Assembly: GCA_052148715.1 (NCBI GenBank)
Contig: JBKQHQ010000248.1
Coordinates: forward strand, 9,816-73,815
Direction: 5' to 3'
DNA: 64,000 nucleotides
Origin: JBKQHQ01 sp052148715
GTDB lineage: Bacteria > Pseudomonadota > Alphaproteobacteria > Rhizobiales > Xanthobacteraceae
The position numbers and the translations under genes were made by a program. Shown piece by piece: positions 50,286 to 58,234 of this stretch (position 1 is the stretch's first letter; each line of letters starts with the position of its first letter). The notes under the pieces were generated by a model. The model worked only from the letters and a program-made list of their open reading frames with translations, had not been told where the DNA came from and did no database searches.

Positions 50286-50675
50286 TCACGCCGGGGCCAG
50301 GCCACGCAAGCTCGCCGCGCTGGACTCCGCCTTGACCGCGGTTGCCGCATCGCGCACCAACTGCTCGAGGACTGCGAGGTAGTCGAGGTAGCGCTTGCGG
50401 CCCTCGGGCGTGATGCGGCAGACGGTCTGCGGGCGATTGTGGTTGAAGCCCTTGAGCACCTGGACGAGCTTGGCCTCCTGCAGCACTTGCAAGTGGCGGC
50501 TGAGGTTGCCGTCGGTGAGAGCGCACAGTTGCTTGAGATCCGCGAACAACAGTCCCTTCGGATGCGCAACCAGCGAGGTGAGGACGCTCAAGCGCGCGCG
50601 CTCGTGAATCACGCGGTCTAGCCCCTCATAGGCGAACCGCCCGCAGCGTCGGTCTTCGTTGCTAACCTTGTCCAT
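50286..50675 (-). CDS. Winged-helix transcriptional regulator
   Basis: 129 residues with a MarR/ArsR-like winged-helix fold: LDRVIHERARLSVLTSLVAHPKGLLFADLKQLCALTDGNLSRHLQVLQEAKLVQVLKGFNHNRPQTVCRITPEGRKRYLDYLAVLEQLV. The recognition helix is TDGNLSRHLQVLQEA (about residues 54-68) and the wing GFNHNRPQTVCRIT. It overlaps the upstream membrane-protein gene by 14 bases. A 17-bp palindrome upstream of that gene is the likely operator. The call is a regulator of the small HTH_34/ArsR-like type; the signal is unknown. Confidence 0.85.
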   Translation of the reverse strand: MDKVSNEDRRCGRFAYEGLDRVIHERARLSVLTSLVAHPKGLLFADLKQLCALTDGNLSRHLQVLQEAKLVQVLKGFNHNRPQTVCRITPEGRKRYLDYLAVLEQLVRDAATAVKAESSAASLRGLAPA

Positions 50676-51279
50676 CGCTCCTCCGAGAGCTTTGATGCAG
50701 CACGGCGGCGACCAGCAACTGGCCGATCCCGTAAGGCACGCCCATGGCCCAGGGCGAGAACGACCGATCGCCGTTGGCGAAGGCGAGGCAGGCGAGCCCC
50801 GCGCTCAAATACCAAAGCCCAACGGCGAACATCGGTCGCGGCAAGAACCGGCAGGAGGCGAAGAGGCCGAGGCTGAACACGATCTGCCACAGGCCCGGCA
50901 GCATCCACAGGCTCTCCGGCGCAAAGCGCCACAGCACGATGGTGAGCAAGGCACCGGCGAGACCCGCCGGCACGAACTGCTCGATCGCCGCTTGGATCAT
51001 CTCTTCCGCGAGCCCAGAGTGAACCCGCCGTGAGCGGATGCTGGTCTCGAAGCTGATCAGGGCAATGGACAAGACCGCAACCGCGACCCAGAGCGTCAGA
51101 TAGGCTCCGATCGCATGCGCCGGGTCCTTCAGCCACAAGGCCTGTCCAACGGCCGCCAGCAGCGCCAACACGCCCGTCGTTGCGAATGTCGTCGGCCCAT
51201 AGCCGCGAAACTGCGTGCCGCGCGCCATCTGGGTGCGTATGGCGTCAATCTCGGCGAGAGCTCGGTCCAGGTCGTGCAT
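50662..51279 (-). CDS. Polytopic membrane protein of unknown function
   Basis: 205 residues from the ATG at 51279 (MHDLDRALAEIDAIRTQMAR). After a cytoplasmic amphipathic helix come about six hydrophobic segments in pairs (FATTGVLALLAAVGQALWL, AYLTLWVAVAVLSIALISFE, LAGALLTIVLWRF, IVFSLGLFASCRFL, AVGLWYLSAGLACLAF, GIGQLLVAAVLH). It is first in a three-gene operon with the winged-helix regulator and cis-prenyltransferase. Proteins of this kind often accompany such regulators, but I know of no assigned role. Confidence 0.8.
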   Translation of the reverse strand: MHDLDRALAEIDAIRTQMARGTQFRGYGPTTFATTGVLALLAAVGQALWLKDPAHAIGAYLTLWVAVAVLSIALISFETSIRSRRVHSGLAEEMIQAAIEQFVPAGLAGALLTIVLWRFAPESLWMLPGLWQIVFSLGLFASCRFLPRPMFAVGLWYLSAGLACLAFANGDRSFSPWAMGVPYGIGQLLVAAVLHQSSRRSDGQG

Positions 51280-51295
51280 ACGGGCCGCCCACCTC

Positions 51296-51312
51296 ACTTT
51301 GCAATGCAAAGT
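51296..51312. promoter_or_regulatory. 17-bp palindrome, probable operator of the regulator operon
   Basis: ACTTTGCA-A-TGCAAAGT, perfect 8-bp arms around one base, 17 bp upstream of the membrane-protein ATG. The half-site recurs at 50249-50256. Confidence 0.7.
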
Positions 51313-51644
51313 AACTGGGAGCAAAAGGGCCGGCAAGCGCTTTCTTGGTCTTTTCCTTGCTCTTTTCTTTGATGAAGCCGCAAGCCGGGGTCGGACACCT
51401 TACCGGTATCACGCGGCCGTTACCCACAAGCCGAAGCCAAACGTGCCGCCGATGCCTATATCTTCCAAAAGCGGGGAGACGCCGTGCGCGCCATCGCTCA
51501 CGTGATGGCCGTCACGGTGGTTTCGCAACGACCGTGGTATTCGGCACAGGAACCTGTTGCAATGACGGCGGCGCGACAAATTGCAGCCTCTAAGCTATGA
51601 GCAATGCCTTCAGGCCAGACAACGCAAAACCCTCCGGAGCAACG
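51313..51644. other. Divergent region between the regulator operon and the signal peptidase gene
   Basis: About 330 bp with no supported gene. It must hold the promoter of the right-facing signal peptidase gene, but no confident -35/-10 pair was found. A GGAG ribosome site lies at about 51633-51636. Confidence 0.45.
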
Positions 51645-52409
51645 ATGACAACGATGTCGCCGAGCCGCCAGAAGCCCGCCAGCTGGGTGCATGAATTGAG
51701 GCCGATCGCCCTGACGCTAGGGCTGGTGTTGATCGCCGAGACGGCTCTGGCACAGCCGTTCATCGTGCCTTCAGGCTCCATGGAGCCAACATTGCTGGTC
51801 GGCGATGAGATCGCAGCGAACAAGTTCGCCTACGGTTACAGCAAATTCTCCTCGCCGGTCGGCCTCATGCCCGACTTCACCGGGCGTGTTCTCGGGCATG
51901 CGCCGGAAAGGGGCGACATCGTGGTGTTCCGATTGCCCCGGGATCCGTCGCAGACCTACGTCAAGCGGGTGATCGGACTTCCCGGCGACCGCATCCAGAT
52001 GATCCAGGGACAGCTTCTGATCAACGGCACGGTGGTGCCGCGGCGCGCGGTCGGCCACTTCGACTCTGAGTCCCACGGCAGACCTTGGTCCGGCACCAAG
52101 TACATCGAGACATTGCCGAACGGGCGCACCCATGAAATTCTGAAAATCTCCGATCAGGCACCGCTGAACACAACGCCGGAATATGTGGTGCCGCCCGACA
52201 ACTATTTCATGATGGGCGACAATCGCGACAATTCGCTCGATAGCCGAGTTGCGGCCGCGGAGGGAGGCGTCGGTTTCGTGCCGGCGGAAAACCTGGTCGG
52301 GCGCGCCCAAGTTGTCCTGTTTTCGATCAATCCGCTCGCGCAGTGGTCGCAGGTTCTCGCCCATCCGAACGAGTTTCGGATCTCGCGGCTGTTCGAGCAG
52401 GTGAAGTAG
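51645..52409 (+). CDS. lepB: Signal peptidase I
   Basis: Removes signal peptides from exported proteins at the outer face of the inner membrane. From the ATG at 51645 (GGAG ribosome site eight bases upstream) it has 254 residues; an ATG at 51597 would add 16. A single N-terminal helix (IALTLGLVLIAETALAQPF) precedes the catalytic Ser45 in VPSGSMEPTLLVGD. The general base Lys107 is in TYVKRVIGLPGDRI, and the C-terminal box is MMGDNRDNSLDSR. It converges on lolD with 35 bp between. It may be a second copy, because in this group another lepB usually lies with rnc and era, outside this window. Confidence 0.93.
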   Translation: MTTMSPSRQKPASWVHELRPIALTLGLVLIAETALAQPFIVPSGSMEPTLLVGDEIAANKFAYGYSKFSSPVGLMPDFTGRVLGHAPERGDIVVFRLPRDPSQTYVKRVIGLPGDRIQMIQGQLLINGTVVPRRAVGHFDSESHGRPWSGTKYIETLPNGRTHEILKISDQAPLNTTPEYVVPPDNYFMMGDNRDNSLDSRVAAAEGGVGFVPAENLVGRAQVVLFSINPLAQWSQVLAHPNEFRISRLFEQVK

Positions 52410-52444
52410 GGCAATCGGCGGAAACCGCAAACCGCGGCGCGCTC

Positions 52445-53137
52445 TCACGTCAGCTCGACGACCAATCCGTCCTTGATGGTCACGCGCCGATCCATGCGCG
52501 CGGCAATCTCCATGTTGTGGGTGGCGACGATGGTCGCGAGCTTGGACGCGCGAATGAGTTGATTGAGCGCATTGAACACGTGATCCGAGGTTTTCGGATC
52601 GAGGTTGCCGGTCGGCTCATCGGCCAACAGGATGCGCGGCGCGTTGGCCACCGCCCGGGCGATGGCGACCCGTTGCTGCTCGCCGCCCGAAAGCTCGGAT
52701 GGCCTATGGGTCAGCCGCTGACCGAGCCCGAGATAGGTCAGGAGCTCGACGGCGCGGGTCTTCGATTCGACGCTCGAAAGCCCACCGATCATTTGCGGCA
52801 ACATCACGTTTTCCAGAGCCGTGAATTCCGGCAGCAAATAGTGGAATTGGTAGACGAAGCCGATGTCGGTGCGGCGCAGCCGGGTGCGGGCCGTATCCGA
52901 GAGCTCGGAGGTTGCGACCCCTTGGATATAGACATCGCCGCGATCCGCATGTTCAAGGAGCCCGGCAATATGCAAGAGGGTCGACTTCCCGGCGCCCGAC
53001 GGACCGACGAGCGCGACCGACTGCCCCGGCCACAAGGCAAGCTCCACGCCTTTGAGAACAACGAGCGTCTCGTGGCCTTGCCGATAATGCCGCTCGACCC
53101 CCTGCAGGTAGACGACCGGAGTCTGCTCGCCGTTCAT
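52445..53137 (-). CDS. lolD: Lipoprotein-releasing system ATPase LolD
   Basis: ABC ATPase driving release of outer-membrane lipoproteins from the inner membrane to LolA. The 230 residues show Walker A GPSGAGKST (residues 45-53), Q-loop region VYQFHYLLPEFTALENVMLP (the FQxHHLLPEFTAxEN pattern typical of LolD), signature LSGGEQQRVAIARA and Walker B ILLADEPTGNLD. It follows its membrane partner lolC by nine bases, one operon. Confidence 0.95.
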   Translation of the reverse strand: MNGEQTPVVYLQGVERHYRQGHETLVVLKGVELALWPGQSVALVGPSGAGKSTLLHIAGLLEHADRGDVYIQGVATSELSDTARTRLRRTDIGFVYQFHYLLPEFTALENVMLPQMIGGLSSVESKTRAVELLTYLGLGQRLTHRPSELSGGEQQRVAIARAVANAPRILLADEPTGNLDPKTSDHVFNALNQLIRASKLATIVATHNMEIAARMDRRVTIKDGLVVELT

Positions 53138-53146
53138 TGACGGTCC

Positions 53147-54415
53147 TTATTCGTACCGCAGGGCTTCGACCGGATCGAGCCGCGCCGCGCGCCAGGATGG
53201 ATAGAGCGTTGCGAGAAGCGACAGGGCAAGCGCCATGACGACCACCGCCGTGGTTTCGCCCGGATCCATGTCGGCCGGCAGGCGCGAAAGGAAATACAGC
53301 TCTGCAGGGAAAATGTTGGTCTCGGTGATCCATGACAGGAATTGCCGGATCCCCTCGATATTCAGGCACACCAGGGTGCCGACGACAAGTCCGACGAGCG
53401 TGCCGACCACGCCGATCGATGCGCCGGTTATGAGGAAGATCCGCATCACCGCGCCTTGCGTCGCGCCCATGGTGCGCAAGATGGCGATGTCGGCGCCTTT
53501 GTCCTTCACCAGCATGATCAGCCCGGAGACGATGTTGAGCGCCGCCACGAGCACGATCAGCGTCAGGATCACGAACATCACGTTGCGCTCGACCTGCAGC
53601 GCGCCGAAAAACGTCGCGTTGCGCTGATGCCAGTTGATGATGAAGGTGGGGCGCTGGGCCGCATTGGCGACAACAGCCTTGAAGCGATCGACCTCGTCCG
53701 GATTGTCGATGAACACTTCGATCGCGGTGACGTCGCCTGCCCGGTTGAAATACGCTTGCGCCTCCTTGAGCGGCATGTAGACGAAGCCGGCATCGTATTC
53801 TGACATGCCGATCTCGAAGATCGCCCCGATCTTGTACGGCTTGATGCGCGGGGTCACCCCCATCGGCGTCACCGCGCCGCGCGGTGCCACGAGCGTGATG
53901 CTGTCCCCGGTCTGCAGCGACAACTGGGTGGCAAGCCGCTTCCCGATCAACACGCCTTGGCCGGTGTCGAACCCGTCGAGCGTGCCGTACTTGATGTTCG
54001 ACGCGATGGAAGGAAGCTTCATGATGTCCGCGACGCGCATGCCGCGCACCAATACGCCGGCGGAATTGAACGGCGAGGAGGCAAGCGCTTGGCCTTCGAC
54101 CAAGGGGGCGGCGAGCCGCACGCCGGGGACCGTCGAGATCCGCTCGCTCACCTGCTCCCAGTCGGTGAGGGGCGACTCCTGCGGTTGGATCAGCAGGTGG
54201 CCGTTGAGCCCCAAGATCTTGCTGAGCAGCTCCTGGCGGAAGCCATTCATCACGGCCATGACGATGATGAGGGTGGCCACGCCGAGCATGATGCCGGTGA
54301 AGGAGAAGCCGGCGATGACGGAAATGAATCCCTCCTTGCGCCGCGCCCGCAAGTAGCGCAGCGACAACATCCATTCGAATGGCGCGAAAGGGTGGGTGGC
54401 GACGGACTCGCTCAT
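53147..54415 (-). CDS. lolC: Lipoprotein-releasing system membrane protein LolC/E
   Basis: Inner-membrane subunit of the lipoprotein exporter, 422 residues. The N-terminus FEWMLSLRYLRARRKEGFISVIAGFSFTGIMLGVATLIIVMAVMNGFRQELL is the MacB/LolCE coupling helix and first membrane helix, then a large periplasmic domain (about residues 55-270) and three C-terminal helices (FVILTLIVLVAALNIVSGLIMLVKDK, ASIGVVGTLVGLVVGT, AVVVMALALSLLATLYPSWRAARLDPVEALRYE). Alphaproteobacteria commonly have a single LolC/E-type protein acting as a homodimer. It is followed by lolD. Confidence 0.94.
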   Translation of the reverse strand: MSESVATHPFAPFEWMLSLRYLRARRKEGFISVIAGFSFTGIMLGVATLIIVMAVMNGFRQELLSKILGLNGHLLIQPQESPLTDWEQVSERISTVPGVRLAAPLVEGQALASSPFNSAGVLVRGMRVADIMKLPSIASNIKYGTLDGFDTGQGVLIGKRLATQLSLQTGDSITLVAPRGAVTPMGVTPRIKPYKIGAIFEIGMSEYDAGFVYMPLKEAQAYFNRAGDVTAIEVFIDNPDEVDRFKAVVANAAQRPTFIINWHQRNATFFGALQVERNVMFVILTLIVLVAALNIVSGLIMLVKDKGADIAILRTMGATQGAVMRIFLITGASIGVVGTLVGLVVGTLVCLNIEGIRQFLSWITETNIFPAELYFLSRLPADMDPGETTAVVVMALALSLLATLYPSWRAARLDPVEALRYE

Positions 54416-54503
54416 CGTTGTGTCCCCGGGCTGCGATTTGATCCGATTCTGACAGACTTAAGCCAGTACGGGAAAGCTCTAGGGCCTCGATGCGCCATGG
54501 AGA

Positions 54504-55820
54504 TTACGAAATCCGGGCGATCGCACCTTCCGGCGTAATCAGCTCGCGGCTTCCGTCGAGGCGCTGCTTGAGCTCGACCTTGCCCTCCGCCAGACCCTTG
54601 GGTCCGATCACGATCTGCCAAGGAATGCCGATGAGGTCGGTCGTGGCAAATTTGGGGCCCGGCCGCTCATCAAGATCATGATACAGAACGTCCACTCCCC
54701 TCACCCGCAGTTCTCGGTAGATGCTCTCGGCGGCGGCATCCGTCTTGCCGTCCCCTTGCTTGAGATTGAGGATCGCCACCTTGAACGGCGCCACCGCTTC
54801 CGGCCATTTGATCCCGGCGTCGTCGTGCGAGGCTTCGATGATCGCGGCCACAAGGCGCGAGACCCCTATGCCATAGGAGCCCATCTCGACCGGCCGTTCG
54901 ACGCCGTCGGGTCCGGCCACCACAGCTTTGAGCGGCGCCGAATAATGAGTTCCAAAGTAGAAGATCTGGCCAACCTCGATGCCGCGCGCCGAAATCTGCT
55001 TATCGGCAGGCACTTGCGCCGCGAAAGCGTTGGGGTCGTGCATTTCCTCGGTTGCGGCGTAGAGGCTCGTACGTTGCCGGATGATCGGCTCGAGATCGCC
55101 GGAATAGTCGACGTCCTCGCCCGGAACCGGCATGTCGATCAGATCGCGATGGCAGTAGACTTGCGACTCGCCCGTGTCGGCCAAAATGATGAATTCGTGG
55201 CTCATGTCACCGCCGATCGGTCCCGTATCGGCACGCATCGGCACCGACTTGAGGCCCATGCGGGCAAAGGTCCGCAAATAGGCGACGAACATCCTGTTGT
55301 AGGCCCGGCGCGCGCCCTCCTTGTCGATATCGAAGGAATAGGCGTCCTTCATCAAAAACTCCCGTCCGCGCATCACGCCGAAACGCGGCCTGATCTCGTC
55401 GCGGAACTTCCATTGGATATGGTAGAGATTGAGCGGCAGCTCCTTGTAAGAGCGCACATAGGCACGGAATACATCCGTTACCTGCTCCTCATTGGTCGGA
55501 CCATACAGCAGCTCTCGCTGATGCCGGTCGGTGATGCGCAGCATCTCCTTGCCGTAGGCATCGTAACGGCCGCTCTCACGCCAGAGATCGGCCTGCTGCA
55601 GCGTCGGCATGAGCATCTCGATGGCGCCGGCGCGGTCCTGCTCCTCGCGCACGATCCGCCCGATGTTGCGCAACACGCGAAGCCCGAGCGGCAGCCAATT
55701 GTAGATGCCCGCGCCTGCCTGTCGGATCATGCCGGCGCGCAGCATCAGCCGATGCGAGACGATCTCCGCCTCTTTCGGGGTTTCGCGCAAAATGGGCAGG
55801 AAGTACCGGGATAGCCGCAT
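54504..55820 (-). CDS. proS: Prolyl-tRNA synthetase, short alphaproteobacterial type
   Basis: Charges tRNA-Pro. It is a class II synthetase of 438 residues, which is the short form lacking the long editing insertion between motifs 2 and 3. Motif 1 region LMLRAGMIRQAGAGIYNWLPLGLRVLRNI, motif 2 FRDEIRPRFGVMRGREFLMKDAYSFD and motif 3 EMGSYGIGVSRLVAAI are visible, then the anticodon-binding domain with YHDLDERPGPKFATTDLIGIPWQI. The start at 55820 is MRLSRYFLPILRETPKEAEIVSH. Separate editing by trans-acting proteins is expected with this type. Confidence 0.95.
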   Translation of the reverse strand: MRLSRYFLPILRETPKEAEIVSHRLMLRAGMIRQAGAGIYNWLPLGLRVLRNIGRIVREEQDRAGAIEMLMPTLQQADLWRESGRYDAYGKEMLRITDRHQRELLYGPTNEEQVTDVFRAYVRSYKELPLNLYHIQWKFRDEIRPRFGVMRGREFLMKDAYSFDIDKEGARRAYNRMFVAYLRTFARMGLKSVPMRADTGPIGGDMSHEFIILADTGESQVYCHRDLIDMPVPGEDVDYSGDLEPIIRQRTSLYAATEEMHDPNAFAAQVPADKQISARGIEVGQIFYFGTHYSAPLKAVVAGPDGVERPVEMGSYGIGVSRLVAAIIEASHDDAGIKWPEAVAPFKVAILNLKQGDGKTDAAAESIYRELRVRGVDVLYHDLDERPGPKFATTDLIGIPWQIVIGPKGLAEGKVELKQRLDGSRELITPEGAIARIS

Positions 55821-56066
55821 GGACTTCGATCTCGACTCGACGGTGGCTGTCGAGTGAAACCGGATCGCGAGCGGAAAGACAAGCCTTTCAACAAACTTAG
55901 CGCATGCTCAGGCGAACCGGGTGCGCGTTCGCCGCCCGAAACGTATGCCGCCGATAGATTTCCGTGTCCCGACTTTGCATTCAGTCAAATGTGCGCCCAA
56001 AGGCAGCCCGCAGCGGGGCCTTTGCAACGCGCCGGCCGGTCAGGATGGCTTGTCGGGAGAGGCCGT
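55821..56066. other. Intergenic region upstream of proS
   Basis: No gene supported. It probably carries the proS promoter. Open frames here on the + strand have no family features. Confidence 0.4.
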
Positions 56067-56363
56067 TCAGCCGCGCATCGAGACCGAGCCGCAACCCTCC
56101 AACTTAGCGGCGCTCAGTAACCGCCGTACGACAACGAGGAGGTCGCCAATAGCCGCATTGGTCGAAACGGCGCCGCGCCGGTGATCGTCGATGATCATCT
56201 GCGCTTCGACAACGGCGTGCTTCCACATGGGCACCGCCCCCTCGTCCAGATCCTCGATCTCGATCGGGTCGAGAAGATCGCCGATCGCCTCGAGGACGAA
56301 GATCTCAGGGGCGGGTTTGCGGAGTGCCGTTGGGTTTTCCGGCCGGATCGACAAGGGCCACAT
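56067..56363 (-). CDS. Small hypothetical protein
   Basis: Not recognised. 98 residues from the ATG at 56363 (MWPLSIRPENPTALRKPAPE), with an acidic middle (IGDLLDPIEIEDLDEGAVP) and a helical, hydrophobic C-terminal half (AAIGDLLVVVRRLLSAAKLEG). Third codon positions are rich in G/C, particularly in the first two thirds, which supports coding. The open frame continues to 56441 but without similarity. No membrane segment. Confidence 0.4.
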   Translation of the reverse strand: MWPLSIRPENPTALRKPAPEIFVLEAIGDLLDPIEIEDLDEGAVPMWKHAVVEAQMIIDDHRRGAVSTNAAIGDLLVVVRRLLSAAKLEGCGSVSMRG

Positions 56364-57455
56364 TGCTTGTTTTCTCTTCGGGGTCAGTAATGTCACACGA
56401 CTACACAGGCGTGAATTCGCTCGTGTCGAACGTTTTACCAACTCAATACTACTCGAATACTATTCCGGAATGGGTGACGCTAATCAAGACTCAAGGAGAC
56501 GCGATCAACGACATGTGTCCTAACCGCGGCCGACAGCGAGAAGGAGAACCGTAACTGGGAGATAAGCGACACGACGGATAGAGCAGGACGACAACAAACA
56601 AGTCCTGCTTTCGTTCGCCTCAGAGCTACTTAATCACAAACCTTTCACCGTCAAGGGCGGTAATTTTTCCCGACTGAGGGAATATTGCACCATTTCTGCC
56701 CTCGAATTACGGTCTAAATTGGGAGAAAAACGAGGTCCTTTGAGGCGGTCCTCTCGAGCAGTCACAGGCACTGATTCGCCGGTCCGCAGGTCTCCGGGCG
56801 GTGGAGCCTGTGCGACGGCCAATTCTACAGGTAATCCGGGGCAATTCCTCATCGGCGGCACAGGCCCCAAGAATCAATGTGCATTATAACAGATTCTTTA
56901 TGCGCCTCGACAACAGGGGCCCTCGGACCCAATGGCTGGTTTTCGGTTGCAACTTGCGCTCGCCTCGCGAAACAGCCTTCGCGGGTGCCCGGGCCCAGAT
57001 TGGGTGCCGCGAGATGCTTGCGCTGCCACTTGGCGACGCGAAGCGGTGGGATCGGCGCGCAACTGCAAATACGTTCGATGTAGATTTCGCAAATTCTTGG
57101 TCACTCGAAAAGGTTCCGTCGGCCTGCGGTCTTTCGGAGAGACAAAACGCCGCGCGGAATACTCTGCCTGCCTTTCATCGTTTCTGATGACAAACTCATC
57201 AATGTCAGTCATGGTGCGTCCGCGCTTGATTGAGGGAAATTTGTGTAGACGGACGCCCTCGACCTGCGGTCCAAGTCTCGGGAGGAGAGATCCAAGGGCG
57301 CGCCGAACGCTGCCGCCTCGACAGAAAAACCAGCAACAGGTCGGGGATCGAGGATCGTAAGTCGGTTCAGAGCAGGGCTTGCCCTGCTCAATTTTTTTCC
57401 GCCGCAGGCGGGCGCGCGCCCCTTTATGTGCTCGCCACCACGACGCGCGCAGTGG
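56364..57455. other. 1.1-kb region without a confident gene
   Basis: Composition drops in GC in several stretches (56390-56720, 56880-56900) compared with the core. Short open frames on both strands lack ribosome sites or family features. One at 56390-56554 (+, MSHDYTGVNSLVSNVLPTQY...) could be a real 54-residue product or a remnant. The only strong signal is the + strand intrinsic terminator at 57370-57398. It is likely a graveyard of a former accessory insertion, or it holds an unrecognised RNA gene. Confidence 0.4.
57370..57398 (+). terminator. Strong intrinsic terminator on the + strand, with no known gene upstream
   Basis: GAGCAGGGC (57370-57378), TT, GCCCTGCTC (57381-57389), then AA and seven T. 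Nine perfect pairs and a good T-run. The nearest recognised genes on either side are left-facing, so it must end an unrecognised + strand transcript or protect the DUF1467 gene cluster from readthrough. Confidence 0.8.
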
Positions 57456-57725
57456 TCACCGCAAAAGGCCGAATAAGCTCGCGAGGTCGTCGAGCGTCAT
57501 CCAACGGCCGACATAGGCCTCGTAGAACAGGGCGAAGACGACGGAAGCAACCACGGTAGTCCACAAGGCTTTGCGCCCAAGCCGGGGCAAGGAGGGCGCG
57601 CCCGGATCCGTTCCGGGCGAGATCTCGCCACCTTCCGCCTGGCTGCGAATTCCCCACGGCAGGACGGCGAACAGCACGATCCACCAAATCAGGAAATAGA
57701 TCGCAAGCGCGGTGGTCAGCGACAC
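57456..57725 (-). CDS. DUF1467-family membrane protein
   Basis: A small inner-membrane protein of 89 residues from a GTG at 57725 (SLTTALAIYFLIWWIVLFAVLPWGIRSQAEGGEISPGTDPGAPSLPRLGRKALWTTVVASVVFALFYEAYVGRW). Two membrane helices flank a Gly/Pro-rich loop; the YFLIWWIVLFAVLPWGIRSQ start is the family hallmark. Function unknown. It follows mce by seven bases and lies between mce and proS, a conserved alphaproteobacterial setting. Confidence 0.88.
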   Translation of the reverse strand: MSLTTALAIYFLIWWIVLFAVLPWGIRSQAEGGEISPGTDPGAPSLPRLGRKALWTTVVASVVFALFYEAYVGRWMTLDDLASLFGLLR

Positions 57726-57732
57726 CGGCGCG

Positions 57733-58137
57733 TCACTCCTGCTCAAGCTCGATGAGCGTGCCGCAGAAGTCCTTGGGGTGCAGGAAAAGCACCGGCTTGC
57801 CGTGCGCACCAAGCTTGGGCTCACCATCGCCAAGCACTCGCGCGCCGGCCGCCGTCAAACGATCGCGGGCGGCCCTGATATCGTCGACCTCGTAACAGAT
57901 GTGGTGGACGCCGCCGTCCGGATTGCGCTCAAGAAAGCGCTCGATCGGCGATGCCGGCCCCAGCGGCTCCAAGAGCTCGACCTTGGCATTGGGAAGTAGC
58001 ACGAAGACGGTGGTCACGCCGTGGTCGGGCAGCGGCATAGCCTCCGAGACCTCGGCCCCCAAGAACTCCCTATAGGCGGCCGCGGCCTTGCCAAGGTCGC
58101 GCACCGCAACCGCCACGTGGTTCAGTCGTCCGATCAT
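57733..58137 (-). CDS. mce: Methylmalonyl-CoA epimerase
   Basis: Interconverts the (S) and (R) epimers of methylmalonyl-CoA in propionyl-CoA use. It is a glyoxalase/VOC fold of 134 residues: IGRLNHVAVAVRDLGKAAAAYREFLGAEVSE, ending GKPVLFLHPKDFCGTLIELEQE. Metal ligands are His7 (LNHVAVAV), His in GGVHHICYEVDD and the C-terminal Glu in TLIELEQ. It lies between rnj and DUF1467. Confidence 0.94.
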   Translation of the reverse strand: MIGRLNHVAVAVRDLGKAAAAYREFLGAEVSEAMPLPDHGVTTVFVLLPNAKVELLEPLGPASPIERFLERNPDGGVHHICYEVDDIRAARDRLTAAGARVLGDGEPKLGAHGKPVLFLHPKDFCGTLIELEQE

Positions 58138-58234
58138 CGCGGCCTCCGGCCAGCCAGGGAACAGAAATTAGTAATCAGCGGTCAGAAAGAAGATCAGCCA
58201 TTGCCTAGTGAGCACTGATTACTGCTCCCTGACG

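Noticed and set aside
52953..54374. 473-codon left-facing frame overlapping lolC out of frame
   Set aside because: Frame-shifted shadow of lolC, rich in Arg/His/Gly, whereas the lolC frame has all expected helices.
56801..57187. 128-codon right-facing frame before the orphan terminator
   Set aside because: No ribosome site, no domain features and mixed codon bias; not enough to call a gene, though a transcript may exist.
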